A stretch of DNA of 64,000 nucleotides from Verrucomicrobiota bacterium JB023 (GCA_030673895.1 JAUTCR010000059.1:62001-126000), one strand, 5' to 3'. Shown: positions 44,605 to 52,896, counted from the stretch's first letter. Translations and numbers: made by a program. Notes: a model not told the origin generated them from the sequence alone.

Positions 44605-45333
44605 TCAAGCTCGCTCCAGCACCGCGCGAACGAAGCGCAGTTCATCTTCAAGCTCGTCCTGTCCATCGACCGTTTCCGCCACCGCCTGTTCGAAGTGGCT
44701 CCGGTAACGCTCGCGAAAGCGAAAAATTGCCACCTTCACCGCGCTTTCCCGCAGCCCAAGGGCAGCGCCCACTTCCCTCAACTTGCTCCCCGCATCACCC
44801 TGCAGGAACGGGACAAAGGCCTCGAACAACTCGCCCTTGCCGTTCCTACGATAATCATCCTCCAATCGTACCATGGCTTCATCCATCAATTGCCAGACCC
44901 ATTGCCGCTCGAAGGCCTCCGCCGGTGTCTCCTCAGAGTCTGTGAGCGTGTCGTCAATGCCCTCGCCGTTGACGGGCAAGAACGAGATCGTCCCGCCACG
45001 TTTGGCCGCACTCTCCTTCCTCGCCTGATCGATGAGGAAGTTCTTCAAAGCAGCGAGAAGATAAGATCGCAATCGCCCGCCACCCTCCCGTATCGAGAGG
45101 AAACTGTCCTTCGCCAGAAGCGCGGCGAGAAAATCCTGAGTCAGATCCTCCGCTGCTTCGCGGCTGCGCCCATTCCGCCGCACGAAAGCATACAGCGGAG
45201 CCCAATAGCTACGGCATATCTCGTCCAATGCCCGGTCCGCCCGACTACTGCCTGTGGAGCCCGCCGCCCGCACCAGGCTCCAGCGCGTCTCAGGAAATCT
45301 GGCCTGAATCCGACTCTCGGGCTCATCCCTCAT
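44605..45333 (-). CDS. ECF-family RNA polymerase sigma factor
   Basis: A 242-residue sigma factor. FPETRWSLVRAAG at the start is the signature of a group of ECF sigma factors common in Planctomycetota and Verrucomicrobiota. Region 2 covers YWAPLYAFVRRNGRSREAAE, DLTQDFLAALL and a GRLRSYLLAALKNFLIDQAR helix; region 4 is LREVGAALGLRESAVKVAIF. A spacer of about 50 residues (RGGTISFLPV...) separates them. It is transcribed divergently from a Ser/Thr kinase gene with 48 bp between the starts, so the two likely form one signalling unit in which phosphorylation or autoregulation controls the sigma factor. That partnership is inference. Confidence 0.9.
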   Translation of the reverse strand: MRDEPESRIQARFPETRWSLVRAAGSTGSSRADRALDEICRSYWAPLYAFVRRNGRSREAAEDLTQDFLAALLAKDSFLSIREGGGRLRSYLLAALKNFLIDQARKESAAKRGGTISFLPVNGEGIDDTLTDSEETPAEAFERQWVWQLMDEAMVRLEDDYRRNGKGELFEAFVPFLQGDAGSKLREVGAALGLRESAVKVAIFRFRERYRSHFEQAVAETVDGQDELEDELRFVRAVLERA

Positions 45334-45381
45334 CGTGCGTCATCCTCCTTATTGGGCGGCTAAACTCAATTCTGAAATCCC

Positions 45382-47592
45382 ATGCTCTCTCCGCAACCCG
45401 AACGCTGCCCCCAGTGCACCCGGCCTCTTCACAAGAGCCGGGACCAATCCTGGTGCCCCGTCTGCGTCGCGAAGACCACCCTCACGGAGGGGGCGGCACA
45501 GCGCCATCTTCGCCCCGTCATCTCCCCCGCAGAGCTGGCTCCCCTCTTCCCCCAGCTTGCCATCGAGGATCTCCTCGGCATCGGAGGCATGGGCCTCGTC
45601 TATCGCGTGCGCCAGTTGAGCCTTGAGCGGCTCGCCGCTTTGAAGGTCATCCCTGACGATGAAACCAATCCAGCCTTCGCTGAACGCTTCGAGCGAGAGG
45701 CCCGCTCCCTCGCCCGGCTCAATCATCCGGACATCATCCAAATCTACGACCATGGCCGGGTGGAAGGCTGGTTCTATATCCTGATGGAATACGTCGAAGG
45801 GCCCGACCTCGCCACCGTGATGCAGGACCGTGGCAAGCTACCCGCCTCCGAGGCGATCCCGCTCTTCACCCGCCTCTGCACAAGTCTTGCAGCAGCCCAC
45901 CAGGCCGGCATCGTCCACCGGGACCTCAAGCCTGCCAACCTGCTCTGTACAAAGAACTGCCTCAAAATCGCGGACTTCGGACTCGCCAAGCTTTCTGAGG
46001 CTGGCGACCTCTCCCTGTCATTGACCGGTGCGCAAGACACCCTGGGGACTCCCTACTACATGGCTCCCGAGCAACATGCTACGGGAACCGTGGTAGATGA
46101 ACGGGCCGACATCTATGCGCTGGGTGTCTTACTCTACCAGATGTTGACCGGAACCTTGCCCAAAGGCCGCTTCAAGCCTGCGTCCAAGTTGGCGAAAATC
46201 CCCTCCCGACTCGATGCCATCATTCACCAAGCCCTGCAGCCCGATCCTGCGGACCGCTTCCGCTCGGTCAACGAGCTCCTCGCCGCCCTGAAGCGCACGA
46301 CCCGTCCTTGGAAGCTCCTTCTTGTTCTTATCATCAGCTCGCTGGCTACCGCGACAGCTTTCCTCCTACCAGGCGAACCCGAGCCTCCCGATTCACAGCC
46401 CTCTTCCCCCCGGCAGTTCAGCCCCACCTTCATCCCGCTCTCCCCGCCCAAGCCTTCACCGTCCTACTACGGCACCTTCAGTTCCGCAGCCGCCAATCTT
46501 CTCGCCATAGGCGCGCCCGACGAAGGCTACTTCTCGGGCAAGAGCGACGAGCCCGGAGCCATCCACCTTTACGAAATCGGCAATGCCAGAAAACGACCAA
46601 AGCTGATCTCGACCCTCCGCTCACCCTCCGCAGCCGCAGGAGACTTGTTTGGCACCTGCCATTTATTCTCTGACGACGGTCGCCTTCTCACAGCTTCCGC
46701 TCTCGCCTTCGGCGCCGAGGGTCATTCTGAGCCGGTGATTCATCTCTTCGAAGCAGTCGGGGGAAATTGGTCCGCAACGACAACCCTCACTTTCCCCGGT
46801 CGGCTCGACTTTGGAAAGGTCGCTCCTCGGGCCTTCCCCATCGGGCAGCAACAACTCGTGGTCACCTTCCCCGACCTCCCCGCCGCGGAAGCCATCCTTA
46901 TCTACGAGAAAGACCGGAGTTCCTCATGGACGAGGATCGACCGACTGGCTCCTCCGGTCGGCCTCAATCGGGACTCCCAATTCGGCTTCCAATGCAAAGT
47001 CTTTGCCGACCAACTTTTCATCTCTTGTCACCGGCGCAATGATGGCTTCGCCCAGCGTTCCGGAGCCCTCTATGTTTATGAGAAAGACGAGTCCGGGCGG
47101 TGGGAGCTCTTCCAATCACTCTATCATCCCGATCCAAACCTTCTCTCCTACTTCGGCCTCGACTTCACCCAACCAGCTCCCGGGGTGCTCGCGGTCAGTG
47201 CCTTCGGCCACCCCGCCAATGGCCTGATCGGCACTGGCTCCGTTGTCATCTTCAAGAAGAACCCCGCAAGCCGACGCTGGCAAGCTAGCCAAACGCTTAC
47301 TCCCAGCGAACCGACGGGGAGCCCGGAAGCCTTCGGGCAACAACTCCTCACCTTCGGCAAGCACCTTGTAGTCCTCGGCTTGGCCGGGTCCCGCGGTGAC
47401 AAGAGCCTATCCTCGCGGGCTCACTTTTTCATCCAAACTAATGGGCACTGGGAAGCCGACGGAATCCTTGATAGCCGGGAAAAGGGCTGGCTTTGGCAGG
47501 GCCGCGCATTGGGCCTCCCTCATCACCTTCTCCTCCCTTCGCCAAAAGAAAACCTGGTGGAACTCTTCCCTCTTCAGCCGCCGGGCCAGTGA
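45382..47592 (+). CDS. Transmembrane Ser/Thr protein kinase with periplasmic FG-GAP-like propeller
   Basis: A 736-residue receptor kinase. Residues 9-28 are a zinc ribbon (C9, C12, C25, C28). The kinase domain follows: glycine loop GIGGMG at 66-71, K88, HRDLKPAN with D181, DFG at 198-200, and GTPYYMAPEQ. One transmembrane helix lies at about 310-329 (WKLLLVLIISSLATATAFLL). The outer part is a repeat array of seven or so strands-rich units (LLAIGAPDEGYFSGKSD, LFGTCHLFSDDG, FGFQCKVFADQLFISCHRR, YFGLDFTQ) like FG-GAP/beta-propeller proteins. It may sense an envelope ligand. It is divergent from the ECF sigma gene. Confidence 0.92.
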   Translation: MLSPQPERCPQCTRPLHKSRDQSWCPVCVAKTTLTEGAAQRHLRPVISPAELAPLFPQLAIEDLLGIGGMGLVYRVRQLSLERLAALKVIPDDETNPAFAERFEREARSLARLNHPDIIQIYDHGRVEGWFYILMEYVEGPDLATVMQDRGKLPASEAIPLFTRLCTSLAAAHQAGIVHRDLKPANLLCTKNCLKIADFGLAKLSEAGDLSLSLTGAQDTLGTPYYMAPEQHATGTVVDERADIYALGVLLYQMLTGTLPKGRFKPASKLAKIPSRLDAIIHQALQPDPADRFRSVNELLAALKRTTRPWKLLLVLIISSLATATAFLLPGEPEPPDSQPSSPRQFSPTFIPLSPPKPSPSYYGTFSSAAANLLAIGAPDEGYFSGKSDEPGAIHLYEIGNARKRPKLISTLRSPSAAAGDLFGTCHLFSDDGRLLTASALAFGAEGHSEPVIHLFEAVGGNWSATTTLTFPGRLDFGKVAPRAFPIGQQQLVVTFPDLPAAEAILIYEKDRSSSWTRIDRLAPPVGLNRDSQFGFQCKVFADQLFISCHRRNDGFAQRSGALYVYEKDESGRWELFQSLYHPDPNLLSYFGLDFTQPAPGVLAVSAFGHPANGLIGTGSVVIFKKNPASRRWQASQTLTPSEPTGSPEAFGQQLLTFGKHLVVLGLAGSRGDKSLSSRAHFFIQTNGHWEADGILDSREKGWLWQGRALGLPHHLLLPSPKENLVELFPLQPPGQ

Positions 47593-47651
47593 CAGCACAG
47601 CCAGAGATTCAGCTTGGCGCGCCTACTGGCATCGTCTGGTATGGGTTCGCT

Positions 47652-47987
47652 ATGTCAGCAGAAGAAAATATCGAAAAATCGAAAGCTCAGTTGGAAGAGA
47701 TCGGAGTCAGCGTCGACGACGCTCTCCTGTCCAAGATTGTGAAAGGCTTTGGCATCGCCAATCAAAGCCTGGACGCCTCCCTCGTCTCGGCAAGCGACAA
47801 GTCCGAAGTCGCGACCCTCAAGAATGGATTCATGACCAAAAAGCTCGGCCTGGAAGACGAAGCTGAGAAAGACGCTGCGGTCTCCTCCGTCATGGAGAAG
47901 ATGAAACCCTTCAAGCAGAAGCGCCGCGGTGCCGTTTGTTACCTGCTGACTACCGAACTCGGTAAGGAAAGCGCCATCCTGGGCTGA
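47652..47987 (+). CDS. DUF2853 family small protein
   Basis: A 111-residue soluble protein from the ATG at 47652; the start is downstream of the frame's upper limit because the N-terminus MSAEENIEKSKAQLEE matches the family start. It reads IVKGFGIANQSLDASLVSASDKSEV, AKKLGL-like TKKLGLEDEAEKDAAVSSVM and KMKPFKQKRRGAVCYLLT. The family is a compact helical cytoplasmic domain of unknown function. It lies 59 bp after the kinase gene and ends in its own terminator. Confidence 0.87.
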   Translation: MSAEENIEKSKAQLEEIGVSVDDALLSKIVKGFGIANQSLDASLVSASDKSEVATLKNGFMTKKLGLEDEAEKDAAVSSVMEKMKPFKQKRRGAVCYLLTTELGKESAILG

Positions 47988-48011
47988 GCGCCCCGCCACC
48001 CCATTCCCTTC

Positions 48012-48044
48012 AAAAGCGGGGCTCAGCAGCCTCCGCTTTTTTTT
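48012..48044 (+). terminator. Terminator of the DUF2853 gene
   Basis: aaagcggggct and agcctccgctt pair across cagc with one mismatch, followed by eight T residues, 25 bp after the stop. The T-run is also the start of a 26-bp direct repeat. Confidence 0.88.
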
Positions 48045-48063
48045 ATGGTCACGCCCAGCGCCA
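48038..48063 (+). repeat. 26-bp direct repeat, left copy
   Basis: Seven T residues followed by atggtcacgcccagcgcca. An identical 26-bp sequence occurs at 48784-48809, where it covers the last codons and stop of the MBL-fold gene. The left copy therefore contains a detached 3' end of that gene. The pair bounds a 746-bp interval. Confidence 0.9.
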
Positions 48064-48094
48064 AAGACCCATCATTGTTTCGAGCCCTGATGGG

Positions 48095-48190
48095 TTAGAG
48101 TCGGGGAAGGCCGATTTCCTTCAGATATTCGTTATGCTTTTGAGTGAATTTCTCTACGCGTTTGGCGTCATCTGTAAAGAAAAGTGGCAT
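48095..48190 (-). pseudogene. C-terminal gene remnant (about 31 codons)
   Basis: The minus strand reads an open, protein-like stretch ending in a stop at 48095: charged amphipathic sequence DDAKRVEKFTQKHNEYL followed by KEIGLPRL. It continues upstream with APPDSLNPP-like sequence into the hairpin repeat, with no promoter or full domain. It looks like the surviving tail of a lost gene. The parent family is not recognised. Confidence 0.4.
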
Positions 48191-48241
48191 TGGGGGATTT
48201 AACGAATCAGGAGGTGCGGCGATGTTTGAGGCACGGAGAAT

Positions 48242-48332
48242 TGCGGCGTTCCTTCAGAACGCGGGAACGGGGGGGAATATGCAAACCCGGGGCTTTGGCC
48301 CCGGGCTGATATGCGGACGTCCCTTCGGGACT
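48242..48332 (-). repeat. Three-hairpin repeat, copy A
   Basis: Holds three dyads: gcggcgttcc with the reverse of gaaggaacgc, cccggggc with gccccggg, and gtcccttcgggac. Joined by the conserved spacer tgatatgcgg (reverse ccgcatatca). Nearly the same as copy B at 48621-48708. Confidence 0.85.
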
Positions 48333-48383
48333 CGAAAAATCGACCACTCATGCCTGGCTCCTTTCCGAGGGGAAGAATTTTTA

Positions 48384-48494
48384 CATGAGCCTTCCAAGCA
48401 ACTTGAGAGCGGCGATGTGCTCGGTCTCGGCGGAGATTAGAGCGTCGAGCGAGCTGAGGCAGGAGGCGATTTTTGTTGTTCGGAGTTGCTCGGA
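48384..48494 (-). pseudogene. Type I restriction specificity subunit (hsdS) relic
   Basis: On the minus strand the translation reads EQLRTTKIASCLSSLDALIS then AETEHIAALKLLGRLM. This matches the conserved C-terminal half-domain end of HsdS proteins (EQQKIA.CLSSLD..I.A...K...LK..K.GLM). The usual continuation QQLFP is broken by a stop at 48381-48383, after which KFFPSERSQA still reads in frame. No other part of hsdS is present and no hsdM or hsdR is in the window. Confidence 0.75.
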
Positions 48495-48497
48495 AAA

Positions 48498-48583
48498 CGC
48501 CCCAACGGGGCGATGCATACCAGCGCGGGGTGCAACCCCGGGATCGGGACCGTGGAGTCGTTGCGTTCTGAAGGAACGCCGCA
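48498..48583 (+). repeat. Three-hairpin repeat, copy C (inverted)
   Basis: Same layout as copies A and B but on the plus strand and more diverged: cgccccaacggggcg, spacer gatgcataccagc, a gcgcggggtgcaaccccgg dyad, and gcgttctgaaggaacgccgc. It lies directly next to copy B head to head, so their shared gcgttctgaaggaacgc ends form an inverted pair. Confidence 0.75.
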
Positions 48584-48620
48584 TTGTGGCCGGTTGGATA
48601 CGGGCCGGTGGTTCGATGAT

Positions 48621-48708
48621 TGCGGCGTTCCTTCAGAACGCGGGAACGGGGGACATGCAAACCCGGGGCCTTGGCCCCGGGCTGGTATGCGGACGTCCCT
48701 TCGGGACT
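48621..48708 (-). repeat. Three-hairpin repeat, copy B
   Basis: Same three dyads as copy A (gcggcgttccttcagaacgc, cccggggccttggccccggg, gtcccttcgggac). It differs from A by small changes and a 3-nt deletion in the G-run, so the two copies derive from a fairly recent duplication. Confidence 0.85.
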
Positions 48709-48723
48709 CGGGAAATTGGACAC

Positions 48724-48771
48724 TCATGCTTGGCTCCTTTCCGGGTTGGGAAAGAGTTTTTGCATGAGGCC
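48724..48771 (-). pseudogene. Second hsdS C-terminal relic
   Basis: The minus strand reads GLMQKLFPNPERSQA followed by a stop. GLMQ.LFP is the terminal motif of HsdS proteins. The trailing ERSQA-stop is shared with relic 1, showing that the hsdS end and the hairpin repeat were duplicated together. Confidence 0.6.
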
Positions 48772-48783
48772 TTCCTAGCAAAC

Positions 48784-48809
48784 TTTTTTTATGGTCACGC
48801 CCAGCGCCA
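48784..48809 (+). repeat. 26-bp direct repeat, right copy
   Basis: Identical to 48038-48063. Here the sequence is native: it contains the reverse complement of the last codons (Trp-Arg-Trp-Ala-stop) of the MBL-fold hydrolase gene, preceded by a T-run. Confidence 0.9.
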
Positions 48810-49793
48810 GGGCTCGGCGGCCCAGCGGTATTTGCGCCCCTGTTGCACGATATAGCCCAGACCCGGCCAAGGGAGATGGAAGCCGTAGCAGCGGGTCCCT
48901 TGTGCGGCCGCTTGCTCCCAATATTTCTTCCGCGTGACGACGGCCAGCTTCGGATCATGGTCGAAGGCAATGGTCCAATTCGGATCCGCAAACATCAGCA
49001 GATCGTGGTGAGCCAGATCCATCAGATGCAGCAATTCCTCGCCAGCGGAACGGATCCGGAAGCAGCTGTGGCCTGAAGTATGCCCCGGCGCGGCTTCCAC
49101 GCGGACGAGACCTCCGAAGAGCTCGTCGCCATCCTTCACAAGCTTGGTATTCTCTCCAAGAATCTCGAAATTTTTCCGCACCGTCTTAATCATTCCCGGC
49201 AGGCTCTTCTTGTTCCGCTTCGACTTCGAAAAATCAGGATCCTTGCCCTGCCAGAAGTCGAGTTCCTCCTGGCGAAGATAGAAGGCGGCGTTCGGGAAGG
49301 CGGCGCGGTCCTCCGCTACGAAGCCATTGAGGTGATCGCTGTGCGCATGGCTCAGGAAGCCGGCGGTGACCTGCTCCGGGGTGATTCCAATCTGTGCGAG
49401 GCCATGGCGTAGCCATCCCACGGTGCGGCGATTACTCCCACCGAAGCCCGCATCAAAGAGGATGATCTCCTTGTCCTTCCTCAGGAGGAGGACGTTGGCA
49501 TAGAGCGGGATACTATCGGTCTCGCGCCCCTCCCGGCTCAGCAAACCCTTCATCTCCTCACGGCTTTCCTCAGGCCACATCAGCCCCAGTCCTTCCCGGA
49601 TAGGAAAATAGGCGTCCGAGATGGTCCAGGCGTCCACCTCTCCGATCTTAAAGTGATAGGTGTATGGGTTTGATGGCCCGGCCGGTGGCTCGGGAGGCGC
49701 GGTCTTTTCTGCCTTCACCAGCTGCGGCATTCCGGCCAAGGCTGCGGAAACGACAAATCCACGGCGGCTCAAGTTCACGACTGAGTCATTCAT
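48795..49793 (-). CDS. Exported MBL-fold metallo-hydrolase
   Basis: A 332-residue protein with a Tat-type signal (SRRGFVVSAALAG, residues 9-21). The metallo-beta-lactamase fold is clear: IILFDAGFGGS, the metal motif HAHSDH in GFLSHAHSDHLNGF, a later APGHTSGHSCF, and LMDLAHHDLL with further metal ligands. Such enzymes hydrolyse lactones, thioesters or phosphodiesters; N-acyl-homoserine lactonases and alkylsulfatase-like members share this layout, so the substrate is open. Its 3' end is duplicated at 48038-48063, on the far side of a repeat island. Confidence 0.9.
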   Translation of the reverse strand: MNDSVVNLSRRGFVVSAALAGMPQLVKAEKTAPPEPPAGPSNPYTYHFKIGEVDAWTISDAYFPIREGLGLMWPEESREEMKGLLSREGRETDSIPLYANVLLLRKDKEIILFDAGFGGSNRRTVGWLRHGLAQIGITPEQVTAGFLSHAHSDHLNGFVAEDRAAFPNAAFYLRQEELDFWQGKDPDFSKSKRNKKSLPGMIKTVRKNFEILGENTKLVKDGDELFGGLVRVEAAPGHTSGHSCFRIRSAGEELLHLMDLAHHDLLMFADPNWTIAFDHDPKLAVVTRKKYWEQAAAQGTRCYGFHLPWPGLGYIVQQGRKYRWAAEPWRWA

Positions 49794-50101
49794 TTGCTCA
49801 AAACGGACTTTTTCCTAGCTATCTTGCAAGCTTTTCCGAAGGGCACCTCGAGTTTTTCTGCAATCTCATGAAGATAGCACCCGCCTCTAGTCAATTCAGC
49901 GGATTAGGATTGACCTTGTTTTTTTCATCGAGAGAAGAAATTGACGGTCAATTAACAACGCATCCAATGAACGCTCTTTTCGAGTCTCCCCCGCAGCTCA
50001 ACGTATCCCCCTCCCTGCCCAATCTCTTGTAAGGCAGCTCTCAGCCTGGGGCGGGTCTCCTTCACCTCTCTCCCTCACTCCCTGATCATCTCGACAACGC
50101 A
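49794..50101. other. Intergenic region, 308 bp
   Basis: Between divergent starts of the MBL-fold gene (49793, minus) and the histidine kinase (50102, plus). It is less GC-rich than the genes (for example gaccttgtttttttcatcg near 49915). No gene, RNA or strong dyad is seen; it should hold both promoters. Confidence 0.5.
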
Positions 50102-52267
50102 ATGCCCCGCCCCATCAAGCGCCTGCCTCTCCAGCTTCCTGCCAAGACGTGGCTGACCTTGGCTCTCTTCATTGGATTGACGGTCTCCGGAGTCTCTCTT
50201 TTCTTCGCGCTCTCCCAGCCATGGCTGGGTCTTGAACTGGCCCTGGCGGAAGACGATCCGGAACGCATCGTCATTGAGGCCGCGACTGGGCCCTCAGCCC
50301 ATCTGCCCATCGGAGCGGAGGTCACTTCCTTGGAGGCGGATGGCAAACGCCTTACGCTCGAACCCTTGGATCTCATCACCGAACCGGACGGAATGATGAA
50401 GGATTATGCGGAATACGATCGCTTCCTCTCCCGTCAGCATCGCCTGAGACAGCTGCAAGACACATCCTCGCTGCGGGTTCTTGGCCCCGAAGGGGAAATC
50501 GATTCCATTGCGCCTGTGGCCGCCGGCCGCCCGCTTTCCAGCCTGCCTCCAGACTTCTGGGTCCAAGTCTTGGTCGGGTTCATCGCTTGGATGGTGTCTG
50601 CTTCGGTCTTCATTTTCCGCTCCTCCCAGACGAGCGCCCGCTATCTGCTGCTCAGTGGAGCGTCCACTTTGGTTTTCACTACGGCGGCAGCCAGCTACAC
50701 CACGCGGGAGCTGGGCTATGATGGCACCCTCTTCCGCTGGGTCTGCGACATCAACTTTCTTGGAGGCAGTATCTTCACCGCCAGCTTCGTCGCCCTGCTT
50801 CTCTACTATCCTCGCCGTATCGCGCCCCGGTGGGCGGGCCGGGCGGTTGTCGCGCTCTTCGCCGTCTGGTTCATCCTGCAGGAGGTGGGAGCCTTTGAGT
50901 CAATGACCTTCGCGCGTCGCTTTCTGGTCATGTTGGGCGTGCTGTCCACTTTCGTCCTCGCAGGCATCCAGTGGTGGGGCACGCGTAAGGAGCCTCTAGC
51001 GCGGGCTTCGCTGCAATGGTTCCTGCTCTCCTGGCTGTTGGGCACCAGTCTCTTCGCTACCTTTATTCTTCTCCCGCAGATGTTCGGGGTCGATACCTCC
51101 CCGATTCAAGGTTATGCCTTCTCGCTCTTTCTCCTCGTTTATGGAGGGCTCGCGTTCGGGATTCTTCGTTTCCGCTTGTTCGAGATTGGGGATTGGTGGC
51201 GGGGCATCCTCATCTGGACGGGCTCGGTCCTCTTCCTTGTCTTGCTGGATATGCTGTTCCTCTATGGGTTGCGATGGTCCACCGAGACGTCTTTTTCCCT
51301 CGCCCTCCTCATTTCAGGAGCGATTTGGCTCCCCTTGAGAGGGTGGTTCTGGCGCCTCATTACGGGACGAAGGGACAGGGGCTTCCGTTCTCATTTTGAC
51401 CAATTGATGAAGGTCGCGGTCTCGCCCTCCGAGGGGGTGGACTTGAACACGGCCTGGATCGCTCTTTTGAAGCGCCAATTCGCCGCCCTTGAGGTGGACG
51501 TTGGCAAGCACTCCGCATCCGCGGTCACCCTGGCCCGGAGCGGACTAGAGCTGTTGATCCCGGCCCTCCCCGACCATGAGGCGGTCACTCTCCGCCATGC
51601 CAGCGAGGGTCGCCGTCTCTATAATCAACGTGATGTGGCCGAGGCCGGTGAGCTCCGTTCCATGCTTCTCCACATCCTCGATAGCCTGGATTCCTATCGG
51701 AAAGGCATCCTCGAGGAGCGCAAGCGCATCGCTCGTGACGTCCATGACAACACTATGGGCAACCTCCTCAGTGCTCTCCATCAGGGGGAAACGACCTCAA
51801 AGGATGATCACATCCGCAATAGCATCCGCGAGCTGCGAGAAATCATCAATGATCACCCAGTCGAGATGACCGATGTCCAAGCGATCGTCCAGGCCTTGGA
51901 AAACGATTGCCTCGAGCGGTCGCGTGGCAGTGGCCTCGCTATCGACTGGGATTGCTCCCTCCCTCCCCACCTGGGGGTGAACCGGGCGCAAATGCACGCG
52001 CTCTCTTCCATCATCCGGGAGGCCCTGACCAATACCTTGAAGCATGCCCAAGCCACTCGCTTCTCGGTCTCTCTCTCCTGCTGCGACAACGGCGTGGAGT
52101 TAAGCATCGAAGATAACGGCCATGGCTTATCTTCCAAGGTTCCGGGCCACGGACATGGCTTGCAAAATATCAAATCGAGAATCACCGAATTAGGCGGTAA
52201 GCTCACGCTGACGTCCACGGAGAATGGAACCACCCTCAACATCTTCCTCCCCACCTCCCATCAATGA
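50102..52267 (+). CDS. Sensor histidine kinase (NarX/DesK-type HisKA_3)
   Basis: A 721-residue membrane kinase. One helix near residues 16-38 leads to an outer loop with a PDZ-like stretch (LPIGAEVTSLEADGKRLTLEP), then seven or so membrane segments between about 155 and 420. The cytoplasmic part has the HisKA_3 box EERKRIARDVHDNTMGNLLS with H548 as the phosphorylated histidine, and a HATPase domain with SSIIREALTNTLKHAQATRF, IEDNGHGL and GHGLQNIKSRI. The stimulus is unknown. Its stop overlaps the start of the response regulator by 4 bp (ATGA), so the two are a translationally coupled two-component system. Confidence 0.94.
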   Translation: MPRPIKRLPLQLPAKTWLTLALFIGLTVSGVSLFFALSQPWLGLELALAEDDPERIVIEAATGPSAHLPIGAEVTSLEADGKRLTLEPLDLITEPDGMMKDYAEYDRFLSRQHRLRQLQDTSSLRVLGPEGEIDSIAPVAAGRPLSSLPPDFWVQVLVGFIAWMVSASVFIFRSSQTSARYLLLSGASTLVFTTAAASYTTRELGYDGTLFRWVCDINFLGGSIFTASFVALLLYYPRRIAPRWAGRAVVALFAVWFILQEVGAFESMTFARRFLVMLGVLSTFVLAGIQWWGTRKEPLARASLQWFLLSWLLGTSLFATFILLPQMFGVDTSPIQGYAFSLFLLVYGGLAFGILRFRLFEIGDWWRGILIWTGSVLFLVLLDMLFLYGLRWSTETSFSLALLISGAIWLPLRGWFWRLITGRRDRGFRSHFDQLMKVAVSPSEGVDLNTAWIALLKRQFAALEVDVGKHSASAVTLARSGLELLIPALPDHEAVTLRHASEGRRLYNQRDVAEAGELRSMLLHILDSLDSYRKGILEERKRIARDVHDNTMGNLLSALHQGETTSKDDHIRNSIRELREIINDHPVEMTDVQAIVQALENDCLERSRGSGLAIDWDCSLPPHLGVNRAQMHALSSIIREALTNTLKHAQATRFSVSLSCCDNGVELSIEDNGHGLSSKVPGHGHGLQNIKSRITELGGKLTLTSTENGTTLNIFLPTSHQ

Positions 52268-52896
52268 TGAAAAAAGCTCTCGTCGTCGAAGATAACTCGG
52301 CAACGGCCGACTGGGTCCGGCAGGTCTTGGCCAGCACCTTCCCCTCCTGTCACATCACAGTTTGCCACAGCTTACGGGAAGCGGTCCCGCTGGTGCAGAA
52401 AGAATGCTTCGACTTGGCTCTCATTGACCTTGGCCTCCCCGACGGTTCCGGCTTGGAGATTCTGCGCTGGTTCACTCGGCAAGGCAGCAAGACGCTTAGC
52501 GTCGTTCTCACCGTCATGGCCGAGGACGAGATGCTCTTGGCCGCCTTCTCCGCAGGTGCCTCTGGCTATCTTCTCAAAGAACAAAGCGCGGAGGAGATGC
52601 GTGAGAGCCTGCTGAGGCTGAAGAACGGCGATCCAGCCCTCTCCGCCTCGATTGCCCGACGTCTTATTGACCATTTTCGGCAGACGGGCCCGGCCCGCCC
52701 GGAGGACAGCGGACTCACCCCACGGGAAGTGGAGATCCTGGCTCTCATTGCCCGCGGCTATCGGAACAAGGATGTCGCGGAAAACCTCGCAATCACCGAA
52801 CATACCGTGGCAAGTCACATCAAATCCATCTATCAGAAGTTAGCTATCTCCTCGCGCGCGGAAGCCTCCTTCTACGCGACCAAATTTGGACTTTAG
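52264..52896 (+). CDS. NarL/LuxR-type response regulator
   Basis: A 210-residue DNA-binding response regulator. The receiver has the acidic pair E9/D10 in VVEDNSA, the phosphoacceptor D55 in LIDLGLPDGSG, T83-like LTVMAEDE, and the lysine in YLLKEQ. The C-terminal LuxR domain reads LTPREVEILALIARGYRNKD, then VAENLAITEHTVASHIKSIY. It starts at the ATG overlapping the kinase stop (a second ATG follows at once). It probably controls the genes downstream, but no site could be assigned. Confidence 0.95.
   Translation: MMKKALVVEDNSATADWVRQVLASTFPSCHITVCHSLREAVPLVQKECFDLALIDLGLPDGSGLEILRWFTRQGSKTLSVVLTVMAEDEMLLAAFSAGASGYLLKEQSAEEMRESLLRLKNGDPALSASIARRLIDHFRQTGPARPEDSGLTPREVEILALIARGYRNKDVAENLAITEHTVASHIKSIYQKLAISSRAEASFYATKFGL

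Noticed and set aside
48199-48723. A 174-codon minus-strand frame through the repeat island
   Set aside because: It runs through palindromic repeats and hsdS relics in the wrong frame; the protein-like look comes from the repeats.
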